15,732 nucleotides of DNA from Alphaproteobacteria bacterium (GTDB taxonomy: Bacteria; Pseudomonadota; Alphaproteobacteria; Micavibrionales; Micavibrionaceae): the NCBI GenBank assembly GCA_030427765.1, contig JAUICS010000002.1, positions 1 to 15,732 on the forward strand, in the 5' to 3' direction. The translations under genes were made by a program, and so were the position numbers. The notes under the pieces were generated by a model that saw only the letters and a list, made by a program, of their open reading frames with translations, was not told the DNA's origin and made no database searches. Below, one piece after another: positions 1-7,637 of the stretch (positions are counted from its first letter, which is position 1; every line of letters begins with the position of its first letter).

Positions 1-22
1 TCTGATAATAATTGTTAAATGG

Positions 23-69
23 TTATAACAGAGATGTTAAATCCGAATTATTAAATATTTTATAACAGA
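23..69. repeat. Short direct repeat TTATAACAGA
   Basis: The decamer TTATAACAGA occurs at 23-32 and again at 60-69, 37 nt apart (start to start). The heptamer GTTAAAT also occurs at 14-20, 36-42 and 130-136. These could be weak protein-binding repeats upstream of the DUF805 gene or chance in AT-rich DNA. Confidence 0.25.
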
Positions 70-141
70 ACCGGATAACAAAAAATATGAAATGCTTATA
101 AATTCGGTGTTGGTGATAACTTTGGGCACGTTAAATTGCCA

Positions 142-195
142 TTTCGGGGTATTAAAGGTACGATTTTTCCAGAAGAAATACGTGAAGGATAAAAT
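142..195 (+). promoter_or_regulatory. Putative sigma70-like promoter and RBS of the DUF805 gene
   Basis: A -35-like TTGCCA at 136-141 is followed after 17 nt by a -10-like TACGAT at 159-164, giving an expected transcript start near 171. A good Shine-Dalgarno AAGGA lies at 185-189, 6 nt before the ATG at 196. The rest of 1-195 is AT-rich and contains no credible reading frame. The promoter is inferred from consensus match only. Confidence 0.4.
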
Positions 196-1008
196 ATGCA
201 GGAATACGTATCGGCATTTACGCTAAATGTAAAAAAAGGGCTTTATCATTACTTTGATTTCTATGGACGGTCGGGCCGCGCCGAATTTTGGTATTTTTTA
301 CTATTATTGATACTTCTGGATATTATTTTTGGTGTTTTATTCGCGTTTGTGGACAAGCCAACGCCGTTTCAGCTGATATCTCCGTATAACAGCCTCTATG
401 GTGCCACTATGTCGATCAAAAACCTGTTTCTTATTCCGTTTTCCGCCGTGATGATTAGACGCTTGCACGATGTGGGGCGTTCGGGCTGGTGGATACTACT
501 TATATTTACATTTATTGGAATACCCGTGCTTATCTACTGGCTTATCAAGTCGGGCGATGAACAAGAAAACCAGTACGGCTTTAAACCGTCACAATCGGTT
601 GATTTGTATTGGGAAAAAGATTTTGTCCAAAAGGTCATCAACCATTCCATTTTGTACACGAAATACTGTTTTTCAAATGCCTTCAATTATGACGGGCGCG
701 CGACCCGAATGGAGTTTGGCTATTTTGTGATGGTTGGAATGTTGCTCGGGGTCGGATTTTCGCTTTTATCATTCCTGTTACCATCACTATCTTCAATATT
801 CTTCGGCTTGAATGTAGTGTTTGGGATTGTTTGGTTTTTCCCGCAATTGGCGTGTATGATACGCCGCCTTCACGACACAGATCGTACCGCGTGGTGGCTT
901 ATGATATGGTTTACGGTTGTTGGCGGGATTTTATTGATGTTCTGGATGCTGTCCAAAACAGGGACCGAAAAAAACCGCTATGGTGAACCCAAAAACGAAA
1001 CCTTTTAA
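196..1008 (+). CDS. Tandem DUF805 membrane protein
   Basis: An inner-membrane protein made of two DUF805 modules fused head to tail. Each repeat shows the same pattern. Copy one has FYGRSGRAEFWYF at residues 22-34 and MIRRLHDVGRSGWW at 86-99. Copy two has YDGRATRMEFGYF at 165-177 and MIRRLHDTDRTAWW at 221-234. Each ends with a polar NxYG-like tail (around 125-128 and 260-263). Hydrophobic segments lie near 32-51, 76-87, 98-117, 174-197, 201-220 and 232-252. Single DUF805 proteins are usually about 110-150 aa, so 270 aa fits two. The family's function is unknown; the conserved RRLHD segment is its signature. The start is supported by AAGGA 6 nt upstream. The gene ends 8 nt from the convergent GtrB-like gene, with no terminator hairpin visible. 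Confidence 0.85.
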   Translation: MQEYVSAFTLNVKKGLYHYFDFYGRSGRAEFWYFLLLLILLDIIFGVLFAFVDKPTPFQLISPYNSLYGATMSIKNLFLIPFSAVMIRRLHDVGRSGWWILLIFTFIGIPVLIYWLIKSGDEQENQYGFKPSQSVDLYWEKDFVQKVINHSILYTKYCFSNAFNYDGRATRMEFGYFVMVGMLLGVGFSLLSFLLPSLSSIFFGLNVVFGIVWFFPQLACMIRRLHDTDRTAWWLMIWFTVVGGILLMFWMLSKTGTEKNRYGEPKNETF

Positions 1009-1016
1009 AGACAGGT

Positions 1017-1964
1017 TTAATCATCAATATCCTGAATAAAATAGAGTGGACGTTTTTTTGTTTCGTTAAAGATTCGCCCTATATATTCCCCTAAAAGCCC
1101 TATGCAGACTAGTTGTATGCCGCTGAGAAACGTAACCATCGCCATGAGGGACGGATAACCCGGAACATCGGACCCGAACATAAGGGTTTTGAAGATAATA
1201 TAACTTCCAAACAAAATGGCAAACAGGGATATGAAGAACCCAAGCAACGTGGCCATACGCAGTGGAATAATGCTGAAACTGGTAATTCCCTCGAATGACA
1301 GGTTCCAAAGGGCAATGTAGTCCCATTTTGAACGTCCCTTTAGGCGGGGCTCTCTATGGTACGGAAGCGCAACCTGCTTGTATCCGATCCAGCAGAATAA
1401 CCCCTTCATGTATCTGTGTGATTCTCTTAGCTGACGTACGGCTTCAATGCTCCGTCGGTTAAGCAGACGGAAATCACCGCAATTGGCCGGCATGGACACA
1501 CGACCACTCAAACTGTCCATGACTTTATAAAACGATGCTGATGAAAACTTCTTGAAAAAAGTCTCTCCGGCACGGGACAGGCGCTGACCGTAAACAACAT
1601 CGGCCTTTTCATCTTGCCATGTTTTGATCATGTCAGGGATAAGGCTAGGCGGGTCCTGTAAATCGGCATCCAGAATGACGGCGGCATCACTATCAATATT
1701 ATCAAGACCGGCCGTGACGGCGGCTTCTTTTCCGAAATTGCGCGATAATGTGATTACACGTACATGTTTATTCTTTTGTTTCAGGTCGTTAAGAATGTCT
1801 GCTGTGCCGTCTGTACTACCGTCATTCACAAATACAAAAGAAAATTCTATATTTTTTATGGATGAAATGATGTCTTTCACGGCGGCATGGCAATCATGAA
1901 TCATATCTTCTTCATTGTAGACTGGTATGATGATGGAAATATGTGTTGTCTTTTTTGCGGGCAT
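1017..1964 (-). CDS. gtrB: GtrB/DPM1-like family 2 glycosyltransferase
   Basis: Probable polyprenyl-phosphate sugar transferase that moves a sugar from a nucleotide donor to undecaprenyl phosphate at the cytoplasmic face. The 315-aa protein starts with a GT-A domain: IIPVYNEED at 12-20, VNDGSTDGT at 46-54, SRNFGKEAA at 74-82, and the donor/metal-binding DADLQDPP at 99-106. CGDFRLLNRR is at 162-171 and an HREPRLKGRSKW segment at 203-214. Two C-terminal transmembrane helices (about 236-260 and 272-296) are typical of the GtrB/ArnC branch. The length matches the family. It is divergent from a GtrA-like gene with only 38 nt between the two starts, the classic partner. The actual sugar cannot be told from sequence. 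ArnC (aminoarabinose) and other DPM1-like enzymes are alternatives, but the adjacent GtrA and GT-C genes favour a Gtr-type glycosylation role. Confidence 0.88.
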   Translation of the reverse strand: MPAKKTTHISIIIPVYNEEDMIHDCHAAVKDIISSIKNIEFSFVFVNDGSTDGTADILNDLKQKNKHVRVITLSRNFGKEAAVTAGLDNIDSDAAVILDADLQDPPSLIPDMIKTWQDEKADVVYGQRLSRAGETFFKKFSSASFYKVMDSLSGRVSMPANCGDFRLLNRRSIEAVRQLRESHRYMKGLFCWIGYKQVALPYHREPRLKGRSKWDYIALWNLSFEGITSFSIIPLRMATLLGFFISLFAILFGSYIIFKTLMFGSDVPGYPSLMAMVTFLSGIQLVCIGLLGEYIGRIFNETKKRPLYFIQDIDD

Positions 1965-2002
1965 AATGGTCTGGAAGTCGATGGTAAGAGTAATATTGAT
2001 CT

Positions 2003-2419
2003 ATGGATAAAAATACCACAAAGCCTAAAGAGGCTAAAAGCTTTATTCGATTTTGCGTTGTCGGAGTGGGGAATACCGCGACCGATTTCGGTTTGTTTAT
2101 GCTTCTGCATTATATATTTCATCTGGAAGTCATATTTGCCCATATTATCGGGTTTTCATTTGCGGCTTGCCAAAGCTACTTGTTGCACAAGCACTTTACC
2201 TTTAAGGGGCATAGCAGAGATGGGCATAATATCCGCCCGTTTTATAAATTTTTGGCGGTGACAACCAGTTCGATGGCTCTTAGTTCCGTCATAATTATTG
2301 TGCTGGAGGCGTTTATGTGGGCGTTTCTTGCTAAAATACTGACGCTTGCGATTACTCTTCTATGGAATTATTCAGGATATCGCTTGTTTGTCTTTCGTTT
2401 TCCGGGGAACGACGCGTAA
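2003..2419 (+). CDS. gtrA: GtrA-like membrane protein (putative lipid-linked sugar flippase)
   Basis: Small four-helix membrane protein of 138 aa. Hydrophobic segments lie at about 16-36, 42-60, 84-104 and 106-126. Family hallmarks are FxxVGxxNT-like RFCVVGVGNTATDFG (16-30) after TM1, LHKHFTF at 61-67 (compare the usual N-R/K-x-[FW]-[TV]-F), and WNYSGYRLFVF at 121-131 at the C-terminus. GtrA proteins are thought to translocate undecaprenyl-phosphate-linked sugar across the inner membrane. The divergent GtrB-like gene would make that lipid-linked donor. The upstream spacer is only 38 nt and shows only a weak RBS (GGTAAGAG). The last 68 nt, encoding part of the final conserved helix and tail, overlap the 3' end of the opposing glycosyltransferase fragment. 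Confidence 0.85.
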   Translation: MDKNTTKPKEAKSFIRFCVVGVGNTATDFGLFMLLHYIFHLEVIFAHIIGFSFAACQSYLLHKHFTFKGHSRDGHNIRPFYKFLAVTTSSMALSSVIIIVLEAFMWAFLAKILTLAITLLWNYSGYRLFVFRFPGNDA

Positions 2420-3302
2420 AAACATCGATTGTATGTATGGTTTCATTACCAAATGAAGTGCCCTGGAAATACTGCCCACGATCATAGGTAAAGGTTTCGG
2501 TAAGTTCGTAATTGTTCTTCTCTGCCGTCAAAGGCATGTAATACGAATAGAAATTCCAGAAATTAATATCGATACCGCCGTGAGGCTCCTCACGTTGCAA
2601 AAACAAGACGTCTGGTTTATAACGCCCGAAATCTTTATGTATAAGCGCTGCAAAAGTCTGTAAATACTGTTTTTGCCGTTCATCCGTCATTAATCCATCC
2701 ATGTTTTGGTGTTTTAATGCCATATCTGTGGCAATTTTTGGCAAGAACCAGTGGCTGGTAAATCGTGAGCCGAATTCGGCATCACTGTACATCTTTAGCT
2801 GGAATGCAGGCCAGTTTGTTTCACCATTGAACAAAAACGTACAGTCAGGTTGAGGGCAATGCTCTTGTAATTTCTGGGCCAGAACCATTTGTTTGAATTG
2901 CGAATGAGTCGGCAGCTTCATCAATCCTTCGTAAAACATGACAAGAGCAATCGCATAAGAGAAAAAGATTACGCCATAAACTGCAAATTGAGGTTTGAAT
3001 ACGGTCTTTATGAGTTCATATCCAAAACAGGCAAGCATGATGGTTACAGACAGCAAAGTGGGTAAAAGATGATAATAAAACCCCTGCCCAAGTGTATAAA
3101 ACGAAATAAGCGATAAAAAACCGGCGAATCCGGCGGAAAATATAATCAATTTGGGCTCTTCTTCAATTTTGAGAAGGTAAGTCCCGCCCCAACATGCGCA
3201 AATGACAGCGGAAACGATTAAAATGGTCTTGTAAATAGCTGGATTGATGATGCCTGAATAAAGTTCTATCGCGGCCGGAAGAATGTCTGAAATATATCCC
3301 GA
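2352..3302 (-). pseudogene. C-terminal fragment of frameshifted GT-C-like membrane glycosyltransferase
   Basis: This is the downstream part of a gene whose N-terminal part is at 3266-3988 in another frame. Read from 3302, the frame gives SGYISDILPAAIELY, which aligns with FSVMLPTTFDFY of the intact paralog (about residues 233-244). It continues through GQGFYYHLLP, which matches GRGFYYQFLP. It also shares a CP-x-x-x-C cysteine pair (HCPQPDC against VCPDDC) and a similar periplasmic C-terminal domain. No convincing start codon or RBS exists in this frame; the first usable initiator is a TTG at 3149, inside a membrane region. That supports a fragment, not an independent gene. Its 3' end runs 68 nt into the convergent gtrA-like gene, giving a tail of about 20 residues with no clear counterpart in the paralog. 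If the shift is a sequence error, the product is an intact enzyme of about 545 aa. Confidence 0.8.
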
Positions 3303-3988
3303 AAAAAGATAAGCGTACAGGCGATATAGGTCGCTGTGGTAACTGAAAGGGCAATAAAATCCGCGTTTATGAGTGTGCGAATCTGCCGTTCCTTAATGAG
3401 TCTGTAACAGATCATCAGGGCCGGGATAAGACCGTGATGCGGTTTCATCAGAATAAGGATGGATGCAACAAATGCAGCTGAATATAAAATGGGTTTTGAA
3501 ACATCGCTTTTATGAAGGATATGTATTTGAACAAGTGTCAGGATCATCAGGCCGCACATGATGAATTGATCGCGTTCGCCGAATTCAATAAACGGCATCA
3601 GGATATTGGCAAAAATAAAACTGTAAAATATCAATAGAGGATGGTGTCGATCGCTGAATTTTACTGAAAATAGCAACGCGTACACGAGCAATAAGAGAAA
3701 AGATAAAATAGAAAATATATAAATACTTACAGACAGATAAGCAGGTAAGTTAAGGTTATTTTTTATGAATGTGGCGGGGGCGTAGAAGAGTACACTTAAC
3801 GGTGGGTTCGTATCCCAAATCGACAGTATCATACTTTCACCGTTTACCAGACGCTCCGCCATAGCATAAAGCAATGCAACGTCATTATCTATGACGCGAA
3901 CACCATGTAAATACAAAATAGGAAGAAACAGGGTAAGGCATATAAGCCCGATAAACATATCCGTTTTACGCAATGTAAAATGTATCAC
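3266..3988 (-). pseudogene. N-terminal fragment of frameshifted GT-C-like membrane glycosyltransferase
   Basis: The 240-aa reading frame is collinear without gaps with the first ~229 residues of the neighbouring 539-aa protein. Shared landmarks sit at the same residue numbers: Asp36 after TM1, WDTNPPLS at 58-65, a FGERDQF-type motif near 136-142 and KPHHGLIP at 182-189. The last 11 residues (from Arg230) are out of frame and end at a TAG. The start is a GTG at 3988 that shares its first base with the TAG stop of the upstream paralog (TAGTG), so translation was probably coupled. AGGCGA about 8 nt upstream can serve as RBS. NPPL after an N-terminal acidic residue is reminiscent of PMT_2/ArnT-type GT-C enzymes that use lipid-linked sugars on the periplasmic side; that role is inferred. 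Confidence 0.8.
3302..3307 (-). other. Frameshift point at a T6 homopolymer
   Basis: On the coding (minus) strand the sequence reads ATC TTT TTT CGG. Adding one T, or slipping back one base, switches to the frame TCG GGA TAT ATT, which restores the alignment with the paralog. A change in homopolymer length by one is the simplest explanation. The context C TTT TTT is not an ideal X XXY YYZ slippery heptamer. Confidence 0.7.
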
Positions 3989-5607
3989 TATTGTTCGCCT
4001 GTAATTTTGTCGGGGTCATTTACGCGCTTATATATCTGGAATTCAATCGGCTCTCCATCTATCGAAAATGAAACATTCCTATAATAGTCGGACACTACAT
4101 ATTTATAGTTTTTTACAAATTGATATTCTTTAAATACATCTTGTAAATAAGGGTCTTTCGAGAAAAATTCAAAAAAATTTATGGGCTCGTTATGCACACG
4201 AAAATGATCCATGACCATAATCACGTCGGGTGTGTACTTTTGAAAATCTTCTCGAACGTATCGCAGAAATTTTTTACGGTAATAATCCTGTTTTTCTTTT
4301 GTCAGGCTTTTGCTTTCTTCATTACTGTCTGGTTTGGCATTCAAATTCTCGGCAATCTGTTCAATAAACCAGAAATAGGGGAATCGTGACGCAAATTGAA
4401 CGTTATTATATACGGTTAACTGCCATGTTGGGATATGAGAGTATGTAAATATAAGGAGCGAACAATCGTCAGGGCAGACTTCCTGAACGGTTTTTGGAAG
4501 TGACATGTTACGGAACGATGTATGGGTCGGTAAAACGGGGAATGAGTAAAAAATCAAGGCGTAACTCATAACTACAGTAATTGCGGTTATGTAGTATTTA
4601 CGGGTATCTGGAAATATGCTTTTAGGGATAACATAGTAAACATAAAGCAGCCCGGTAATCATAAATAATGTTAACGAGGGCAGAAACTGATAGTAAAAAC
4701 CACGTCCTAGGGCAGCAAAAGATATAAAACTGGCCAATGTAATCAGGACGAAAAAGGCAACGTTCCTGCGATGATCCTGGTCATGTTTAAATGTAAAAAT
4801 TGTGGCAAGCATAAGCGCCAGACCATAACCAAACAAAAACAAATATATGATGATGTTTGTTGCGAAATGACGGACATAAAAATCAAACGTGGTTGGCAAC
4901 ATGACAGAAAAATATTGCGGAATAAACACGTACATATACACAAGATATACGGCCGTTGATATGGTCAACGCCCAGAAATCAGGCATGAAAGCCGACTTGA
5001 TATTCTTATGTTTTATAACGCGGTAAAGGATAAAAAGCGTTGGAATGAGACCATGATGCGGTTTCAAAAGAATAAGAATAGCCCCAAAGAAACCGGTGGA
5101 GTATGCAAGCGTATGTGGGATTTTATTCTGAAACGAAAAATTGATCTGCATCACGATAAATGGAAGCAAGCCAAAAATTATGTATTGATCGCGTTGCCCT
5201 AATTCATTGAAACACAAGATGCAATTCGTGATCAGAAAACCAACGATGATAATGTCTTTTACGTCTTTTTCCAGGTGCGATATGTACCGCAATTGAAAAT
5301 GTAAGAGTATGACCGCGATGATAAGCAAAGTAATCGTAAAAATATGTACGGTATAATAAACAGGGATTCCTGAGAGCCAGGTTAAAAGCACAGGCGGAAT
5401 ATATATAAATATGCTGAGCGGCGGGTTTGTATCCCAAAAATCATATAAAAATTCACCGCCCCCCAAGAATCGTTCGGCAAAAACCGACAGGATTGCCATG
5501 TCTGAGCGAAGATAAATATTGGTAAAAAAGGCAAGGGCGGGCAGTAAGCTTACCGCCAATATGAGCCAAAATATAAGGTTCGATTTATGTGTATTGAAGA
5601 AACCCAA
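3988..5607 (-). CDS. GT-C-like polytopic membrane glycosyltransferase (intact paralog)
   Basis: A 539-aa inner-membrane protein with about ten hydrophobic segments (for example 10-30, 84-104, 116-133, 142-158, 166-181, 209-229, 250-272, 283-300, 307-327, 339-357). A soluble, probably periplasmic, C-terminal domain of about 180 residues follows. Landmarks are Asp36 in the first external loop, WDTNPPLS at 58-65, ELGQRDQ at 135-141, KPHHGLIP at 182-189, GRGFYYQFLP at 301-310 and a C378-x3-C382 pair. The Asp plus NPPL layout recalls PMT_2/GT39-type GT-C enzymes, which take sugar from polyprenyl-phosphate donors. With nearby GtrA/GtrB it could be the acceptor-specific transferase. Start is a TTG; it is the only sensible start after an in-frame TGA and aligns with the paralog's start. 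It lies 33 nt downstream of clpX and 1 nt overlaps the next paralog. Enzymatic activity is inferred, not shown. Confidence 0.72.
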   Translation of the reverse strand: MGFFNTHKSNLIFWLILAVSLLPALAFFTNIYLRSDMAILSVFAERFLGGGEFLYDFWDTNPPLSIFIYIPPVLLTWLSGIPVYYTVHIFTITLLIIAVILLHFQLRYISHLEKDVKDIIIVGFLITNCILCFNELGQRDQYIIFGLLPFIVMQINFSFQNKIPHTLAYSTGFFGAILILLKPHHGLIPTLFILYRVIKHKNIKSAFMPDFWALTISTAVYLVYMYVFIPQYFSVMLPTTFDFYVRHFATNIIIYLFLFGYGLALMLATIFTFKHDQDHRRNVAFFVLITLASFISFAALGRGFYYQFLPSLTLFMITGLLYVYYVIPKSIFPDTRKYYITAITVVMSYALIFYSFPVLPTHTSFRNMSLPKTVQEVCPDDCSLLIFTYSHIPTWQLTVYNNVQFASRFPYFWFIEQIAENLNAKPDSNEESKSLTKEKQDYYRKKFLRYVREDFQKYTPDVIMVMDHFRVHNEPINFFEFFSKDPYLQDVFKEYQFVKNYKYVVSDYYRNVSFSIDGEPIEFQIYKRVNDPDKITGEQ

Positions 5608-5640
5608 GGCTAACCGCCGACATCAAGTTGCATAAACCTG

Positions 5641-6963
5641 TTATTTTGTAACGCCGGCTTCTTTATCCTGCTTAGCTGTTTTCTTTGCGCCTGAAGATGC
5701 AGATTCTTTCTTTGCCGGTGGTTTGTCACCATGAACGAAAACAGGTTTCTTTGTTTCTACGGTTTCATCCGAAATAACACATTCTTCGACCGTTTCTAAA
5801 TCAGGAAGTTCAAACATCGTATCAAGCAGGAATCCTTCCATGATGGAGCGCAGTCCACGCGCCCCAGTTTGACGTTCAATCGCCTTTTCAGCAATTTTAT
5901 CTAATGCCGAATCGTTGAACTTAAGGTCAACATCTTCCATTTTGAATAGCTGTTGATACTGCTTCACAAGCGCATTCTTTGGTTCTGTCAGAATTTTGAT
6001 AAGTGCGTCTTTGTCGAGATCTTCCAGCGTCGCAATAACCGGCAAACGACCGACGAATTCAGGAATTAGGCCGTATTTTAGAAGGTCCTCAGGTTCGAGC
6101 TCGGTTAGTAGTTCGCCTGTTTTACGTACATCTTGTGAACGTACATCGGCACCGAAACCAATTGTTGTGCCGCGGCCCCGATCGGAAATAATTTTCTCAA
6201 GTCCTGCAAAGGCACCACCACATATGAACAGGATGTTGGACGTATCAACTTGTAAAAATTCCTGTTGTGGGTGTTTACGTCCGCCCTGTGGTGGAATACT
6301 GGCAACTGTACCTTCCATAAGCTTTAGAAGGGCCTGTTGAACCCCTTCACCGGAAACGTCACGCGTAATAGATGGATTATCTGACTTTCGGCTGATTTTA
6401 TCGATTTCATCGATATAAACAATTCCGCGCTGCGCACGCTCAATGTCATAATCAGCAGCTTGTAGGAGGTTTACAATAATATTTTCAACGTCTTCACCAA
6501 CATAGCCGGCTTCTGTTAATGTTGTTGCGTCGGCCATTGTAAACGGGACGTCAATAATCCGGGCTAATGTTTGTGCAAGAAGCGTCTTACCGCAACCTGT
6601 GGGGCCAATCAAAAGAATGTTCGACTTTGATAGTTCGATTTCGCTGTTGCTTTGCTCGGCATGCTCAAGGCGTTTGTAGTGGTTATGAACAGCAACCGAC
6701 AGGACCTTCTTTGCGCCACGTTGGCCGATAACGTAATCCTCAAGGAAATCAAAAATTTCTTTCGGTGTCGGCACGTTTCCGCCGGAACGGACAAGCTGGT
6801 TTTTGTCTTCCTCGCGAATGATATCGGTACACAATTCAACGCATTCGTTACAGATAAATACGTTTGGCCCTGCGATAAGCTTTCTGACTTCGTGTTGGCT
6901 TTTGCCGCAGAAGGAGCAATAAAGTGTTGTATTTTTACTATCGCTATTACCGGACTTACTCAT
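5641..6963 (-). CDS. clpX: ATP-dependent Clp protease ATP-binding subunit ClpX
   Basis: AAA+ unfoldase that recognises substrates and feeds them to ClpP in the cytoplasm. All parts are present in 440 aa: an N-terminal C4 zinc-binding domain (Cys16, 19, 38, 41), Walker A GPTGCGKT at 120-127, pore-1 loop GYVG at 153-156, Walker B VYIDEID at 182-188, pore-2 RKH at 229-231, the ClpP-docking IGF loop at 268-270, the Arg finger in EFVGRLP (Arg306) and sensor 2 GARGLRS at 367-373. A Lys-rich extension after residue 405 makes it slightly longer than the E. coli protein (424 aa). clpP and lon, its usual alphaproteobacterial neighbours, are absent here. Instead sufE is divergent upstream and glycosyltransferase genes follow 33 nt downstream. 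A CTTGAAA at 7018-7024 (minus strand) resembles an RpoH -35 but I find no convincing -10. Confidence 0.98.
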   Translation of the reverse strand: MSKSGNSDSKNTTLYCSFCGKSQHEVRKLIAGPNVFICNECVELCTDIIREEDKNQLVRSGGNVPTPKEIFDFLEDYVIGQRGAKKVLSVAVHNHYKRLEHAEQSNSEIELSKSNILLIGPTGCGKTLLAQTLARIIDVPFTMADATTLTEAGYVGEDVENIIVNLLQAADYDIERAQRGIVYIDEIDKISRKSDNPSITRDVSGEGVQQALLKLMEGTVASIPPQGGRKHPQQEFLQVDTSNILFICGGAFAGLEKIISDRGRGTTIGFGADVRSQDVRKTGELLTELEPEDLLKYGLIPEFVGRLPVIATLEDLDKDALIKILTEPKNALVKQYQQLFKMEDVDLKFNDSALDKIAEKAIERQTGARGLRSIMEGFLLDTMFELPDLETVEECVISDETVETKKPVFVHGDKPPAKKESASSGAKKTAKQDKEAGVTK

Positions 6964-6999
6964 AAATACTTCTTTCTTGCATAGTTATTCTATTAATTT

Positions 7000-7009
7000 G
7001 CCAATTGGC
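7000..7009. promoter_or_regulatory. Perfect palindrome in clpX-sufE intergenic region
   Basis: GCCAATTGGC is a 10-bp perfect palindrome 37 nt upstream of the clpX start, in the 165-nt spacer between two divergent genes. It could be an operator. The flanks do not extend the symmetry, so this rests only on position and symmetry. The nonamer ATAGTTATT also occurs twice in this spacer (6981-6989 and 7091-7099). Confidence 0.25.
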
Positions 7010-7073
7010 GAGGTTGGTTTCAAGCCTAATAACGAAAGTTTTTACGGATATTCAAAAAAACAAAGCTATCAAG

Positions 7074-7101
7074 TTGCTATTTCCAGCATAATAGTTATTT
7101 T
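7074..7101 (+). promoter_or_regulatory. Putative promoter of sufE
   Basis: TTGCTA (7074-7079) and TATTTT (7096-7101) are separated by 16 nt, about 27 nt before the sufE start. A CATAAT at 7087-7092 is an alternative -10. Both are consensus matches in AT-rich DNA and remain weak. Confidence 0.28.
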
Positions 7102-7128
7102 CAACTTCACCATATTAAAAACGAAAAA

Positions 7129-7578
7129 ATGAGTAATTCTTCACATATGAATGGCTTACAGGCACTTCCCGATATTGATGAGGTTAAAGAAGCGTTCGAA
7201 CTTTTGGACGATTGGGAAGACAGGTACGCATATATAATCGAACTTGGAAAAAAGCTTGAACCTATGCCGGAGGAGCTGAAAACTGAGGCGTCTAAGGTTA
7301 ATGGCTGTGTATCGCAAGTATGGCTTGTGTGTGATCGGCGTGAAGGCGACGGGGGAGGCCTGCTGCATTTCACCGCCGATAGTGATGCGTTTATTGTGAA
7401 GGGCCTTATTGCCATACTGTTTTGCATTTTTCAGGATAAAACCGCGCAAGAGATTCTTAATACAAATCTTGAAGTTGTATTCAAGGAATTGAATATAGAA
7501 CAGCACCTAAGCCCCAATCGCCGGAATGGCTTTGTTGCCATGATCGAGCGTATCAAGCATGAAGCGTCCCTGCATTAA
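7129..7578 (+). CDS. sufE: SufE family protein (cysteine desulfurase sulfur acceptor)
   Basis: SufE proteins accept persulfide sulfur from the SufS cysteine desulfurase and stimulate it during Fe-S cluster assembly in the cytoplasm. The 149-aa protein has the typical N-terminal helix with WEDRYAYIIELGKKLEPMP (29-47), the acceptor cysteine in VNGCVSQVW (Cys60, residues 58-66), KGLIAIL at 91-97 and the C-terminal LSPNRRNGFVAMI signature at 127-139. Length and motif order fit the family; CsdE is the alternative name for the closest paralog. A short charged insert at 69-76 (RREGDGGG) replaces the usual tight turn after the first strand. No suf operon or sufS lies in the window, so the gene is isolated, which is common for sufE in alphaproteobacteria. 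It is divergent from clpX with 165 nt between starts. Confidence 0.95.
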   Translation: MSNSSHMNGLQALPDIDEVKEAFELLDDWEDRYAYIIELGKKLEPMPEELKTEASKVNGCVSQVWLVCDRREGDGGGLLHFTADSDAFIVKGLIAILFCIFQDKTAQEILNTNLEVVFKELNIEQHLSPNRRNGFVAMIERIKHEASLH

Positions 7579-7637
7579 TTACTTCTATACATATATCTGT
7601 TATTTTATAATCATTATTTATAGTAGAATATTATGCA

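Noticed and set aside
2400..2440. Terminators at convergent junctions (also at 1009-1016 and 9627-9632)
   Set aside because: No GC-rich stem followed by a T-run could be found in any of these gaps.
3301..3308. Programmed -1 ribosomal frameshifting in the glycosyltransferase
   Set aside because: The heptamer C TTT TTT is a poor slippery site and I see no clear stimulatory hairpin right after it; a homopolymer indel is simpler. Not fully excluded.
3163..3354. Short minus-strand frame between the two halves of the broken glycosyltransferase
   Set aside because: Its translation (basic, His/Arg rich) does not match the paralog, while the other two frames do; it is an out-of-frame shadow.
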